Source: Tardibacter sp963781025
GTDB lineage: Bacteria > Pseudomonadota > Alphaproteobacteria > Sphingomonadales > Sphingomonadaceae
NCBI GenBank assembly: GCA_963781025.1
Contig: CAWADU010000003.1
Coordinates: 1,736,001 to 1,800,000, forward strand
Length of the DNA stretch: 64,000 bases
Direction of reading: 5' to 3'
Position 1 is the first letter of the stretch. The number at the start of each line of letters is the position of its first letter. Below, piece by piece: positions 18,430 through 27,841 of the stretch. The translations under genes were made by a program, and so were the position numbers. A model generated the notes under the pieces. The model did no database searches, was not told where the DNA came from, and saw only the letters and a list, made by a program, of their open reading frames with translations.

Positions 18430-18521
18430 GTCGTCCCGGCGAAGGCCGGATCCATGAACACCGCCGCCAGCCGGTTTTCGCTGACCTGTGTTCATGGATT
18501 CCCGCTTTCGCGGGAATGACA
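18430..18521. repeat. Large palindromic intergenic repeat (REP/BIME-like)
   Basis: TCCATGAACAC (18451-18461) pairs perfectly with GTGTTCATGGA (18488-18498). Outside them, each flank is itself a small hairpin. The left flank is CCGGC-gaa-GGCCGG. The right flank is a perfect 7-bp stem, TTCCCGC-TTTC-GCGGGAA (18499-18516). This is the layout of repetitive extragenic palindromes scattered through many proteobacterial genomes. It sits between divergent nadE and plsY, and copy number elsewhere cannot be checked here. Confidence 0.7.
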
Positions 18522-18612
18522 GATAGTTTCAACTTTTTAGTGCCGTATCACTAAGAGTTGCAGCAAGCCATTGAACCTCCTAACCAGCGATTGGAACAAG
18601 GAGAGAACGCAC

Positions 18613-19227
18613 ATGGCCGATCTGTTATCCACGGGCTGGTTCTGGCTGGCTGCGGGATACCTGCTGGGCTCGATTCCATTCGGCCTGCTGCTGACGGCGG
18701 CGGCGGGTGCGGGCAACCTGCGGGAGATCGGATCGGGCAACATCGGCGCGACCAATGTGCTACGGACCGGCCGCAAGGGCTTGGCGGCGGCGACGCTGCT
18801 GCTCGATGCCGGCAAGGGTGCGCTGGCGGTGCTGCTCGCCCGTCATTTCTTCGACAGCGCGGCCGGACTGGCTGCGATCGGCGCGTTCCTCGGCCACCTC
18901 TATCCCGTGTGGATCAGGTTTCGCGGCGGCAAGGGTATTGCGACCATGCTGGGCATCGCGCTTGCCTTTCTCTGGCCGGCGGGGCTGGCCTTCGCGCTGG
19001 TGTGGGCGGCGGCGGCGCTCATTACCCGATACTCGTCCGTCGGCGGAATGGCAGGCGCCGTTGCCGCCCCCGTCGCCAGCATCATCATGGGCGACCCGGG
19101 CGCCGCCTTTCTTTTTGCAGGCATGGCGGTGCTGGTGCTGTGGAAACATCGTGACAACATCGGCCGGCTGATGAAGGGCACCGAAAGCCGGATCGGCAAG
19201 AAAGGCGCGGCCCCCGCCAGTGAATGA
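18613..19227 (+). CDS. plsY: Acyl-phosphate glycerol-3-phosphate acyltransferase
   Basis: Polytopic membrane enzyme (204 aa) that acylates glycerol-3-phosphate from acyl-phosphate, the first step of phospholipid synthesis. PlsY motifs are present: GSIPFGLLL, GSGNIGATNVLRTG, and FRGGKGIATMLG. The ATG at 18613 is preceded by AAGGAGAG; an upstream in-frame ATG at 18571 lacks this. Its 3' end overlaps dprA by 8 bases. Confidence 0.94.
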   Translation: MADLLSTGWFWLAAGYLLGSIPFGLLLTAAAGAGNLREIGSGNIGATNVLRTGRKGLAAATLLLDAGKGALAVLLARHFFDSAAGLAAIGAFLGHLYPVWIRFRGGKGIATMLGIALAFLWPAGLAFALVWAAAALITRYSSVGGMAGAVAAPVASIIMGDPGAAFLFAGMAVLVLWKHRDNIGRLMKGTESRIGKKGAAPASE

Positions 19228-20308
19228 CGCGGACAAGATCGCCCGGCTGCGCCTGATCCGTTCGGAGCGCATCGGCCCCATCACCTATTTCCAGCTCCTG
19301 AGCCGCTTTGGATCGGCGGAGGCGGCGCTGGCGGCACTTCCCGACCTCGCCCGGCGTGGCGGCGGCAAGGTTCCGCGCATCGCCAGCAAGGCCGACGCCG
19401 AACGCGAAACGGCGGCCGTGGCGAAGGCCGGGGCGAAGCAACTTTTCCTGGGCTTGCCGCCCTATCCCAATCTGCTCGCCGAGCTTGAGGATGCGCCACC
19501 CGTCATCACGTTCAAGGGCCATGTCTCGCTACTGAACAAACCCTCGGTGGCGATTGTCGGCGCGCGCAACGCATCGGCGGCAGCGATCCGCTTTGCCCGG
19601 ACGCTGGCCGCAGAATTGTCCGGCGGCGGGCTGGCCGTCGTTTCGGGCCTGGCCCGGGGGATCGACGGCGCGGCGCATCAAGGCGCTCTCGACGGCGGCA
19701 CTGTCGCCGTCATCGCGGGCGGGATCGATGTGGTCTACCCGCCCGAACACGCGGACTTGCAGGCGCGGATTGCCGAACAGGGCCTGCTGATCGCGGAACA
19801 ACCGCCCGGCGTGGAGCCTCAGGCGCGGCATTTTCCGCGACGCAACCGCATCATCGCGGGGCTGTCGCTCGGCGTCGTGGTGGTGGAAGCCGCGCCCAGA
19901 TCAGGCTCGCTCATCACCGCCCGGCTGGCGCTTGAGCAGGGCCGCGAGGTGATGGCGGTGCCCGGCAGCCCGCTCGATCCGCGGGCGCAAGGGTGCAACC
20001 AACTGATCCGCGACGGCGCGATCCTCATCCAGTCGGCGGCAGACGTGATCGAGACGATAAAACCTTTCGGCCAGCGCGACCTTTGGTCCGCCACCCCGCC
20101 CTATGGTGGCGGCACGGTTTGCGCCGACGCAAGCGATGCCGAACGCCGCGCGGTCGAGATGTTGCTGGGTCCCTCGCCCGTCCCCGTCGACGAGATCATC
20201 CGCTTGAGCGACCTGCCGCCCGCGATCGTCCAGACGGTGCTGCTGGAACTGGAGCTTGGCGGTCTGCTTGAACGTCATGCCGGCGGCAGGGTGAGCTTGA
20301 CCGCTTGA
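19220..20308 (+). CDS. dprA: DNA-processing protein DprA
   Basis: Rossmann-fold single-strand DNA-binding protein (362 aa) that loads RecA during natural transformation. An N-terminal SAM/HhH-like region is followed by the core with IVGARNASAAA, SGLARGIDGAAHQGAL and the ...PPEHADLQ region, then a C-terminal winged-helix-like DML1 domain. The start is GTG at 19220, inside the end of plsY. Confidence 0.94.
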   Translation: MNDADKIARLRLIRSERIGPITYFQLLSRFGSAEAALAALPDLARRGGGKVPRIASKADAERETAAVAKAGAKQLFLGLPPYPNLLAELEDAPPVITFKGHVSLLNKPSVAIVGARNASAAAIRFARTLAAELSGGGLAVVSGLARGIDGAAHQGALDGGTVAVIAGGIDVVYPPEHADLQARIAEQGLLIAEQPPGVEPQARHFPRRNRIIAGLSLGVVVVEAAPRSGSLITARLALEQGREVMAVPGSPLDPRAQGCNQLIRDGAILIQSAADVIETIKPFGQRDLWSATPPYGGGTVCADASDAERRAVEMLLGPSPVPVDEIIRLSDLPPAIVQTVLLELELGGLLERHAGGRVSLTA

Positions 20309-20369
20309 CGACACCGGTAAATCCTCTCCAGCCTACGCGCACGTGTGAGACGCTTGAAATCGGACCCGT

Positions 20370-22929
20370 ATGAAACTTGTCATCGTCGAATCGCCCGCCA
20401 AGGCGAAAACCATCGAAAAATATCTGGGCGGCGACTATCGCGTGCTGGCCTCCTACGGCCATGTCCGCGACCTGCCCGCCAAGGACGGCTCGGTGAACCC
20501 GGACGAAGGTTTCGCGATGGAGTGGGAAGCCTATGCCGACAAGGCCAAGCAGCTTCGCGCCATCACGGACGAGGCGAAAAAGGCCGACGCCCTGATCCTC
20601 GCCACCGACCCTGACCGCGAGGGCGAAGCGATCTCGTGGCACATCAAGGAAGTGCTGAAGGGCCGCCGCGCGCTGCCCAAGGACGTCGAGCGCGTCACCT
20701 TCAACGCCATCACCAAGTCCGCCGTCACCGCCGCGATGAAGGCGCCGCGCGATCTGGATGAGGATCTGATCGACGCCTATCGCGCCCGCCGCGCGCTGGA
20801 CTATCTCGTCGGCTTCAATCTCTCGCCGGTGCTGTGGCGCAAGCTCCCCGGCGCGAAATCGGCGGGGCGGGTGCAGTCGGTGGCGCTGCGGCTCGTCGTC
20901 GACCGCGAGCGTGAGATCGAGGCGTTCCGGGCGCAGGAATATTGGACGGTCATTGCCGCCATGCAGTCTGGCGAACAGGCGTTCGACGCGCGCCTCGTCG
21001 AATGGAAGGGCAAGAAGCTCGACAAGTTCGACCTGAATGACGAAGCGACAGCCAGTGCCGCCAAGGCCGATGTCGAAGGCGGCCGGTTCGGCGTCGCCTC
21101 GGTCGAGACCAAGCCCCAGGCGCGCCACCCCCAGCCGCCCTTCACCACCTCGACCCTCCAGCAGGAGGCTGCCCGCAAGCTCCACTTCTCGGCCAGCCAC
21201 ACCATGCGGCTTGCCCAGCAGCTCTATGAAGACGGTCTCATCACCTATATGCGGACCGACGGCGTGCAGATGGCCGGCGAGGCGATCGCAGCAGCGCGCG
21301 AGGCGATCAGCGACCGGTTCGACAAACCCTATCTGCCCGAAAGCCCACGGCAATATTCGACCAAGGCGAAGAACGCGCAGGAAGCGCACGAAGCCATCCG
21401 CCCCACCGACTTCGGCCGCGACCGGGCAGGCAGCGGCGACCATGCGAAACTCTATGAACTGATCTGGAAGCGCGCGCTTGCAAGCCAGATGGCATCGGCG
21501 AAGCTGGAGCGGACGACGATCGAGCTGGCGGACGACGGCGGCAAGTCGGTGCTCCGCGCCACCGGGCAGGTCGTGCTCTTTCCCGGTTTCCTGACGCTCT
21601 ATCAGGAAAGCTTCGATGATTCGGAGGACGAGGATTCGAAGCGCCTGCCCAAGCTCATACAGGGCGACCGGCCCGACCTTGAACTCGTCAAGGCTGAACA
21701 GCATTTCACCCAGCCGCCGCCCCGCTACTCCGAAGCCAGCCTCGTCAAGAAGCTGGAGGAACTGGGGATCGGGCGGCCATCCACCTATGCGTCCACCCTT
21801 CAGACGCTGAAGGACCGCGCCTATGTGCGGCTGGAGAAGAACCGGTTTACGCCCGAGGAAAAAGGGCGGCTGGTGACGGCCTTCCTCGAACGCTTCTTCG
21901 AGCGTTACGTCTCCTATGATTTCACGGCCGGACTTGAGGACCAGCCTGGATGATATCTCCGGCGGGCGGGCCGAATGGCAGAAGGTGCTGGAAGCCTTCT
22001 GGCGCGACTTCAAGCCCAAGACCGCCGAAGTGATGGAACAAAAGCCCTCGGAAGTGACCCAGGCGCTCGACGAGTTCCTCGCCCCCATGCTTTTCCCCGA
22101 CAAGGGTGACGGCACCGACCCGCGCCTTTGCCCGGCTTGCGGCAACGGACGGCTTTCCTTGCGAGGCGGCAGGTTCGGCGCGTTCATCGCGTGTTCCAGT
22201 TATCCCGAATGCAAGTTCACGCGGAAATTCGCGCAGGAGAATGGCGGGCAGGATGCGGCCGCGGCGGAAGCAGGCCCTGTGGAATTGGGCAGCGACCCGG
22301 CGACCGGCGAGCCGATCACGCTCAGGTCCGGCCGTTTTGGCCCCTATGTCCAGCGCGGCGAGGGCAAGGAGGCGGGGCGTTCCAGCCTGCCCAAGGACGT
22401 GCCGGCCGACGGTCTCGACCTGGTGATGGCCTTGAAACTGCTGTCATTGCCGCGCGAGATCGGCCCGCACCCCGAAAGCGGCAAGCCGATCACCGCGAGC
22501 ATTGGCCGCTACGGGCCCTATCTGGCGCATGACGGCAAATATGCGCGGCTGCAATCCACCGCCGAGGTGTTCGAAACCGGCATGAACGCGGCGGTATCGA
22601 AGCTTGCCGACGCGGCCAATGGCGCGGGACGGGCCAATGCGGGAAGCCGGGAGCCGCTGAAGACCTTCGGCGCGCATCCGACGAACGGCGGCGAGATGAA
22701 GTTGATGGCCGGACGCTATGGCCCTTATGTCACCGACGGCACCACCAACGCGACGCTGCCGAAAACCGCGGATCCCGCGACGCTTACGGTCGAGGAGGCA
22801 ATCGCGCTGATCGACACAAAGGCGGCGAAGGGTCCGCCCACGAAAGGCCGGAAAAAAGCGCCCGCAAAAAAGGCGGCTACGAAGAAACCCGCGGCGAAGA
22901 AACCTGCTGCCAAAAAGAAAGCTGGTTAG
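20370..22929 (+). CDS. topA: DNA topoisomerase I, reading frame broken by one-base insertion near 21945
   Basis: Type IA topoisomerase that relaxes negative supercoils. The first segment (20370-21953) has MKLVIVESPAKAKTIEKYL, the TOPRIM DPDREGE motif and the active tyrosine Y293 in ITYMRTDG. It ends prematurely at TGA 21951-21953 after GLEDQ. The second frame (open from 21916 to 22929) continues exactly with LDDISGGRAEWQKVL, then a Zn-ribbon (CPACG...CSSYPEC) and a Lys/Ala/Pro-rich tail. Removing one C at 21945/21946 rejoins an 852-residue protein of normal length. Since topA is usually essential, a sequencing error is the simplest explanation. A real pseudogene or recoding event remains possible. 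Confidence 0.9.
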
Positions 22930-22935
22930 GGCGCA

Positions 22936-25170
22936 ATGCCCCGCAAGCCCGCCCCCGCCGCCGCATTTCCCTCGAAGGACGACATCGTCCGCTTTATCGA
23001 GGAGAGTCCGACACCGGCGGGGAAGCGCGAGATCGCCCGCGCCTTTGGGCTTCACGGGGCGGACAAGGTCGCGCTGAAGGCGCTCTTGAAGGACATGGCG
23101 AACGACGGGCTGCTGGAAAGCGCCCCCGGCCGCGCGTTCCACAAGGCAGGCGGGCTGCCCAAGGTGTCGGTGCTGCGCGTGGTCGATATCGACGACAGCG
23201 GCAGCGCCGTCGCTGTCCCCGAGCGTTGGGAGAATGAGGCCCCCGCCCCCAAGATCCGGGTGATTGAGCGCGTGCGCAAAGGCGCGATGGCGGTGGGCGA
23301 CCGCTTCCTCGCCCGCATCGAGGAGCGCGGTCAGGGCCATGTCGCGCATCCGATGAAGAAGCTCGCGCGCGGCGAGGCGATGACGCTTGGCGTGCTCCAC
23401 GCCGAGGGCGAACGGCTGTGGCTTCGGGCGATCGACAAGAGGGAACGGCGCGAGCTGCCGGTTTCGGACGCGGGCGATGCAAAGCCGGGCGATCTGGTGA
23501 TGGTCGAGAAGACAGGTCGTCCGCCGCGTATCACCGCCCGCGTCGTCCAGCGGCTGGGCGACCCGTTCGAGCCGCGCAGCTTCTCGCTGATCGCGATTCA
23601 CCAGAAGGGCATACCCGACGCATTCAATGACGATACCCTGACCGAGGCGGAGCGTGCGGCAAAACATCCGCTGGGCGAGCGCGAAGACCTGCGCCACCTG
23701 CCAATCGTCGCCATCGACCCGCCCGACGCGCGCGATCATGACGATGCCGTCTGGGCCGCACCCGATGACGACACCGCCAATTCCGGCGGCTGGAAGGCGA
23801 TTGTCGCCATCGCCGACGTCAGCTTCTATGTCCGGTCCGACACCCAGCTCGACAAATCTGCGCGAGCGCGCGGCAATTCGGTCTATTTCCCTGACCGGGT
23901 CGTGCCGATGCTGCCGGAAACGCTTTCGGCCGACGTCTGCTCGCTGAAGCAGGATCAGGACAGGGCGGCGCTTGCATGCCATCTCGTGATCGACAAATCG
24001 GGTACGCTCAAGAGCTGGCGTTTCACCCGTGCAGTCATCCGGTGCATCGCCAATCTCGCTTATGAGGACGCGCAGGCGGCGATCGACGGCAAGCGCGATC
24101 ATCCGCTGACCGACGATGTGCTGAAGCCGCTGTGGGGCGCATGGGCAGCGCTCGCCAAGGCCCGGGACAAGCGCGAGCCGCTCGACCTCGACCTTCCCGA
24201 ACGGCGCGTGGTGCTGGACGAGATGGGCCGCATCCTCTCGGTCGCCCCGCGCGAGCGGCTGGACGCGCACCGGCTGATCGAGGACTTCATGATCGCCGCG
24301 AACGTCGCCGCGGCAAAGGCGCTGGAGGCGAAGAAAGCGCCGGTCATGTACCGCGTCCACGAGCCACCCAGCCGCGAAAAGCTGACATCGCTGAAGGACT
24401 ATCTCGAAACATTCGGCGTCGCGTTCGCCCTGGGGCAGGTCGTTAAACCGGCGACCTTCAACCATATCCTCGAAAAGATCGGGGAGAGCGATTTCCGCCC
24501 GCAGATCATGGAGCAGGTGCTGCGAACCCAGACCCAGGCCTATTACAGCCCTGAGAACGCGGGGCATTTCGGGCTCTCTCTGGGCAGTTACGCTCATTTC
24601 ACCTCGCCCATCCGCCGCTATTCCGACCTCGTCGTCCACCGCGCGCTGGTCCGCGCCTATGACCTTGGCCCCGGCGGGCTGACGGATGACGAAATGGCGA
24701 CGATCGACCGCACCGGCGAGCATATATCGATGACCGAACGGCGCGCCATGGAGGCCGAGCGCGACACCATCGACCGCTATGTCGCCGCCTATCTGGCGCA
24801 ACATGTCGGCGAGGTGATGGAGACGCGAATCACCGGTGTCACCAATTTCGGGTTCTTCGCCACCGTTCAGGGAATCGGCGGCGACGGGCTGGTGCCGGTA
24901 TCGACGCTGGGCGCCGAACGCTTCTCCTTCGATCAGGCGGCGCAGGCATTGCAAGGTGACGAATCGGGCGAACGCTATACGCCGGGCATGACGATCCAGT
25001 TGCGGCTGGCCGAGGCCAATCCGGTTTCAGGCGCGTTGCGTTTCGAACTGCCCGAAGGCGCGAGCCACATGCCCATGCGCGGCAACCGGCGGGATCGCAC
25101 CCGCACGCCACCGCCCATGGGCAAGCGCGGGAGGCCGCCCGGCATCCGCCACAATGGCAAGCGCCGCTGA
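22936..25170 (+). CDS. rnr: Ribonuclease R
   Basis: RNB-family 3'-5' exoribonuclease (744 aa) able to degrade structured RNA. It starts with a winged-helix-like region (SKDDIVRFIEESPTPAGKREIARAFGL), followed by cold-shock domains. The RNB catalytic centre is in DPPDARDHDDAVWA. A C-terminal S1 domain reads TRITGVTNFGFFATV, followed by a basic Arg/Pro tail. It starts six bases after topA, so the two are probably co-transcribed. Confidence 0.94.
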   Translation: MPRKPAPAAAFPSKDDIVRFIEESPTPAGKREIARAFGLHGADKVALKALLKDMANDGLLESAPGRAFHKAGGLPKVSVLRVVDIDDSGSAVAVPERWENEAPAPKIRVIERVRKGAMAVGDRFLARIEERGQGHVAHPMKKLARGEAMTLGVLHAEGERLWLRAIDKRERRELPVSDAGDAKPGDLVMVEKTGRPPRITARVVQRLGDPFEPRSFSLIAIHQKGIPDAFNDDTLTEAERAAKHPLGEREDLRHLPIVAIDPPDARDHDDAVWAAPDDDTANSGGWKAIVAIADVSFYVRSDTQLDKSARARGNSVYFPDRVVPMLPETLSADVCSLKQDQDRAALACHLVIDKSGTLKSWRFTRAVIRCIANLAYEDAQAAIDGKRDHPLTDDVLKPLWGAWAALAKARDKREPLDLDLPERRVVLDEMGRILSVAPRERLDAHRLIEDFMIAANVAAAKALEAKKAPVMYRVHEPPSREKLTSLKDYLETFGVAFALGQVVKPATFNHILEKIGESDFRPQIMEQVLRTQTQAYYSPENAGHFGLSLGSYAHFTSPIRRYSDLVVHRALVRAYDLGPGGLTDDEMATIDRTGEHISMTERRAMEAERDTIDRYVAAYLAQHVGEVMETRITGVTNFGFFATVQGIGGDGLVPVSTLGAERFSFDQAAQALQGDESGERYTPGMTIQLRLAEANPVSGALRFELPEGASHMPMRGNRRDRTRTPPPMGKRGRPPGIRHNGKRR

Positions 25171-25228
25171 ACGGGAACTTCCCCCTGCCCGGCGCGTAGT
25201 GGAATTTTCTGGCAAATGGAGGCTTTCA

Positions 25229-25780
25229 GTGCAGATCGGCAAGGCGCGTGTGCTTATCATCGCGACCGACGGGTTCGAGGAACATGAGCTTTTCGGGCCG
25301 CGCGAAATACTGGACGAGCTGGGAGCGGCGGTCACGCTCGCCTCGTCTGAACGGCGCGTGATTCAAGGGACGGTGCGCGACGAGAAAGGCGCAACCATCA
25401 CTGCGGACACCCGCTTTGACGACGTTTCCATCGACGATTTCGACGCGCTGATCATCCCCGGCGGGGTCATCAATCCCGATGCCATGCGCAGGGACGAACG
25501 GGCGGTCGGACTGGTGCGGCAATTCCACGCCGCCGGGAAACCTGTGGCCGCTATCTGCCACGGGCCGTGGATGCTGGTCGAAGCCGACATCGTCAGGGGC
25601 AAGACAGTCACGTCATGGCCGTCGATCAGGACCGACCTGCGCAATGCCGGCGCCAAGGTCATCGATCAGGAAGTGGTAACGGACGGAAACCTCATTACCA
25701 GCCGGCAGCCCGAGGATGTCGAGGCCTTCACCGATGCGCTGGTGAAAATGCTGGAGGCGGCCGACATCCCGGCCGCGTAA
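25229..25780 (+). CDS. DJ-1/PfpI family protein (YhbO/glyoxalase III-like)
   Basis: Small alpha/beta protein (183 aa) of the DJ-1/ThiJ/PfpI superfamily, members of which act as deglycases, glyoxalases or proteases. The nucleophilic elbow is seen in AAICHGPWMLVEAD, with Cys followed by His as in PfpI and YhbO. DGFEEHEL near the N-terminus supplies the conserved Glu. The start is GTG at 25229 with GGAGG upstream. An earlier ATG at 25154 overlaps rnr and adds unrelated residues. Confidence 0.88.
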   Translation: MQIGKARVLIIATDGFEEHELFGPREILDELGAAVTLASSERRVIQGTVRDEKGATITADTRFDDVSIDDFDALIIPGGVINPDAMRRDERAVGLVRQFHAAGKPVAAICHGPWMLVEADIVRGKTVTSWPSIRTDLRNAGAKVIDQEVVTDGNLITSRQPEDVEAFTDALVKMLEAADIPAA

Positions 25781-25860
25781 GGGGATGCCGCCCGGTGGAC
25801 TTTCCCGCGCACTGCGCCCTTGACTTGGACGGCTTCATTGGGCAAAGGCGCGACACTGCG

Positions 25861-25888
25861 AGCGGCGGCAACGCCGCTTTCTTCGTTT
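25861..25888 (+). terminator. Rho-independent terminator-like hairpin
   Basis: AGCGGCG-GCAA-CGCCGCT forms a perfect 7-bp stem with a GNRA tetraloop, followed by TTCTTCGTTTT. It lies between the PfpI-family gene and rpmG and most simply ends the upstream transcript. Confidence 0.75.
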
Positions 25889-25918
25889 TAGGCAAACAGG
25901 TTTTGAAGGGCGCGGGCA

Positions 25919-26086
25919 ATGGCCAAGCCGACCACTGTGAAGATCAAGCTCGTCAGCACCGCTGACACCGGTTTCTTCTATGTTACCAAGAAGAATCCGC
26001 GTACCCAGACTGAAAAGCTGGCGTTCCGCAAATACGACCCGGTCGTGCGCAAGCACGTCGAGTTCAAGGAACACAAGATCAAGTAA
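25919..26086 (+). CDS. rpmG: 50S ribosomal protein L33
   Basis: 55-residue basic protein of the large ribosomal subunit (MAKPTTVKIKLVSTADTGF to KEHKIK). It has no CxxC pairs, so it is the zinc-independent (C-minus) form. It is a monocistronic-looking gene behind the hairpin at 25861. Confidence 0.96.
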   Translation: MAKPTTVKIKLVSTADTGFFYVTKKNPRTQTEKLAFRKYDPVVRKHVEFKEHKIK

Positions 26087-26133
26087 TCAGCGGCCTGGGC
26101 ATATCGGCCGCACCCGCGCAGGGACGCAGGCCG

Positions 26134-26544
26134 ATGCAGCCAAAACAGGTCCTCGAATCCTGGATCAAGGCGTTCAACTCGGCTGACATCGAGGCCCTTG
26201 TATCATTGTATCACGATGATGCGGTCAACCATCAGGTGGTGGATCAACCCGTCCGCGGCCTTTCGGCTATCCGTGAAATGTTCACCCGTGAATTCGCAGC
26301 CGCCAAAATGGTCTGCATCCGGGAAAACATTTTCGAGGACGGCGACTGGGCCATCATGGAATGGCGCGATCCCAAGGGACTGCGCGGCTGCGGCTTCTTC
26401 CATATCCGCGAGGGCCGAATCGCTTTCCAGCGCGGTTACTGGGGACAAGCTCTCTTTCCTGAAACTGCACGGCCTGCCCCTGCCGCTTTCGGCATCACCG
26501 CCTCAGACGAACTGACGCACCGTTTCTATGAAGCGCGTCACTGA
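26134..26544 (+). CDS. NTF2/SnoaL-like protein, probable frameshift near its 3' end
   Basis: Cone-fold NTF2-like domain (LESWIKAFNSADIEALVSLYHDDAVNHQVV..., then DWAIMEWRDPKGLRGCGFFHIREG). Substrate unknown. The frame as read ends in an unlikely tail (GYWGQALFPETARPAP). Dropping one G from GGGG at 26441-26444 gives GYWDKLSFLKLHGLPLP, the normal end of this family as I remember it, with a stop at 26515. So the true product is probably about 127 aa. The 3' end overlaps convergent divK. Confidence 0.75.
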   Translation: MQPKQVLESWIKAFNSADIEALVSLYHDDAVNHQVVDQPVRGLSAIREMFTREFAAAKMVCIRENIFEDGDWAIMEWRDPKGLRGCGFFHIREGRIAFQRGYWGQALFPETARPAPAAFGITASDELTHRFYEARH

Positions 26545-26865
26545 AATGGGCTTCGACACATAAGCTTCGGCCCCTTGATCGCGGATCCTGTCGTCGTCGC
26601 CCTTGCTTGCGAATGCGGTGACGGCGAGCACCGGGATCGCCTTCAGCGCATCGTCCGATTTCAACGCGCGAATCACATCCAGTCCCGAAATGTGCGGCAA
26701 CTGGATGTCCATGACGATCAGGTCGGGCCTTTCTGCGCGGACAAGTTCCAGCACTTCGCGCCCGTCGCGGGTCTGCATGGTTTCATAACCGTGCGCCATC
26801 AACAGGTCACAGAACAATTTCAGGTTGAGCTCATTGTCCTCGACCACGAGCACGCGTTTCGCCAA
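26503..26865 (-). CDS. divK: Cell-cycle response regulator DivK
   Basis: Single-domain receiver (120 aa) of the alphaproteobacterial DivJ/PleC-DivK pathway that controls CtrA and polarity. The acidic pair E9/D10, phosphoacceptor D53 in LIVMDIQLP, T/S position VTAFA and K in SKPISV are all present. The VEDNELNLKLF start matches Caulobacter DivK closely. The start is TTG at 26865 with GGAGGG upstream. Alternative upstream starts add a Cys-rich extension unlike the family. Confidence 0.93.
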   Translation of the reverse strand: MAKRVLVVEDNELNLKLFCDLLMAHGYETMQTRDGREVLELVRAERPDLIVMDIQLPHISGLDVIRALKSDDALKAIPVLAVTAFASKGDDDRIRDQGAEAYVSKPISVTRFIETVRQFV

Positions 26866-26922
26866 AGGGGTCCCTCCGCATGGCTTGCAGGCCACAGAAA
26901 GCCTATAGTATCGGCCGCGACC

Positions 26923-27210
26923 ATGACAAACAAAGAAGTTAATCAAACTGCGGAAACCATCGCGCTACGTGCCCTTGCGTGGGTTGCCTGCGATGAACGG
27001 CTCGGCCCGCGCCTCCTGGCGCTTACCGGCATGGACGCGGCTGAACTGCGGAATCGCGCGAGCGACCCCGATACACTTGCGGCGGTCATCGCATTTCTGG
27101 AAGATCACGAGCCAGACCTGATCGCCTGCGCGGCGGCGCTGGACATGGCCCCCGAAGCCATGGTGAACGCAAGGAAAACTCTGGCTCCAGGAGCACCGGC
27201 GGGTGAATAG
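26923..27210 (+). CDS. DUF3572 family protein
   Basis: 95-residue, mostly helical protein (MTNKEVNQTAETIALRALAW... PDLIACAAALDM). It matches the alphaproteobacterial DUF3572 pattern, a family of unknown function often next to divK. It is divergent from divK with a 57-base spacer, and its stop overlaps the GTG of the next gene. Confidence 0.85.
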   Translation: MTNKEVNQTAETIALRALAWVACDERLGPRLLALTGMDAAELRNRASDPDTLAAVIAFLEDHEPDLIACAAALDMAPEAMVNARKTLAPGAPAGE

Positions 27211-27841
27211 ACCTCTACTGATTACCGACTGCGACGAAGTGCTGCTGCATTTCATCGACCCTTTCCATGACTGGATCGGCGAAGTGCACGGCATCGAATT
27301 CAAGATGGACCGCCATGATTTTTTCACGGATCTGCGACGAAAGGTCTGTGGCAGCCCGATAGAAACCAACGAAGCATGGGCGATCTTCAATCAGTTCTTC
27401 ACCCACGAAATGCACCGCCAGCCAATGGCGCCCGGCGCAGCCCAAGCGCTTTCGGCTGTCGCGAAACACGCGGACGTCGTGGTGCTGACCAACCTTCCCC
27501 ACCGCTATGAACAGCTGCGAACCAGCCAGTTGTCGGCACATGGAATACCCTATCGCGTCGCCTGCAACCAGGGACCGAAGGGACCGGCGCTAAAGCGGCT
27601 GCTGGATGAATTTCGACCGACGGCGGCCGTCTTTGTCGATGACATGCCCGATCACCACGCCTCGGTCGCCGAGATCGCGCCGGACGTACACCGGCTTCAT
27701 ATGGTGGCGGAACCGAAGCTGGCGCCCTATGTTGCCGCTGCAAAGGCCGCTCACGCACGCATTGACAGTTGGATCGAAGCGTTGCCATGGATAATAAATC
27801 GGCTTGAACTTCAAATGGTTAATGCCAAAAGGGGGCTATGA
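27203..27841 (+). CDS. HAD-superfamily hydrolase-like protein
   Basis: 212 residues. An N-terminal ITDCDEVLLHF motif resembles HAD motif I (DxD), though the second Asp is in DCD. VLTNLP resembles motif II and VFVDDMPDHHASV motif III/IV. Substrate unknown. The start is GTG at 27203 inside the DUF3572 stop region. The end overlaps the RidA gene as ATGA, making a tightly coupled operon. Confidence 0.82.
   Translation: MNRPLLITDCDEVLLHFIDPFHDWIGEVHGIEFKMDRHDFFTDLRRKVCGSPIETNEAWAIFNQFFTHEMHRQPMAPGAAQALSAVAKHADVVVLTNLPHRYEQLRTSQLSAHGIPYRVACNQGPKGPALKRLLDEFRPTAAVFVDDMPDHHASVAEIAPDVHRLHMVAEPKLAPYVAAAKAAHARIDSWIEALPWIINRLELQMVNAKRGL

Noticed and set aside
21930..21960. Programmed +1 frameshifting as the explanation for split topA
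   Set aside because: No slippery site or rare stop context is visible; a single-base insertion is simpler. Kept only as a remote option.
20196..22187. 663-codon open frame antisense to dprA/topA
   Set aside because: Shadow of topA; no coherent domain, and the sense strand has clear topoisomerase motifs.
22444..24954. 836-codon open frame antisense to rnr
   Set aside because: Antisense shadow of RNase R; repetitive Arg/Gly/Asp composition typical of GC-rich third-position bias.
26087..26120. GCGGCC/GGCCGC inverted repeat after rpmG as a terminator
   Set aside because: Ten-base loop and no following T-run; left unannotated.
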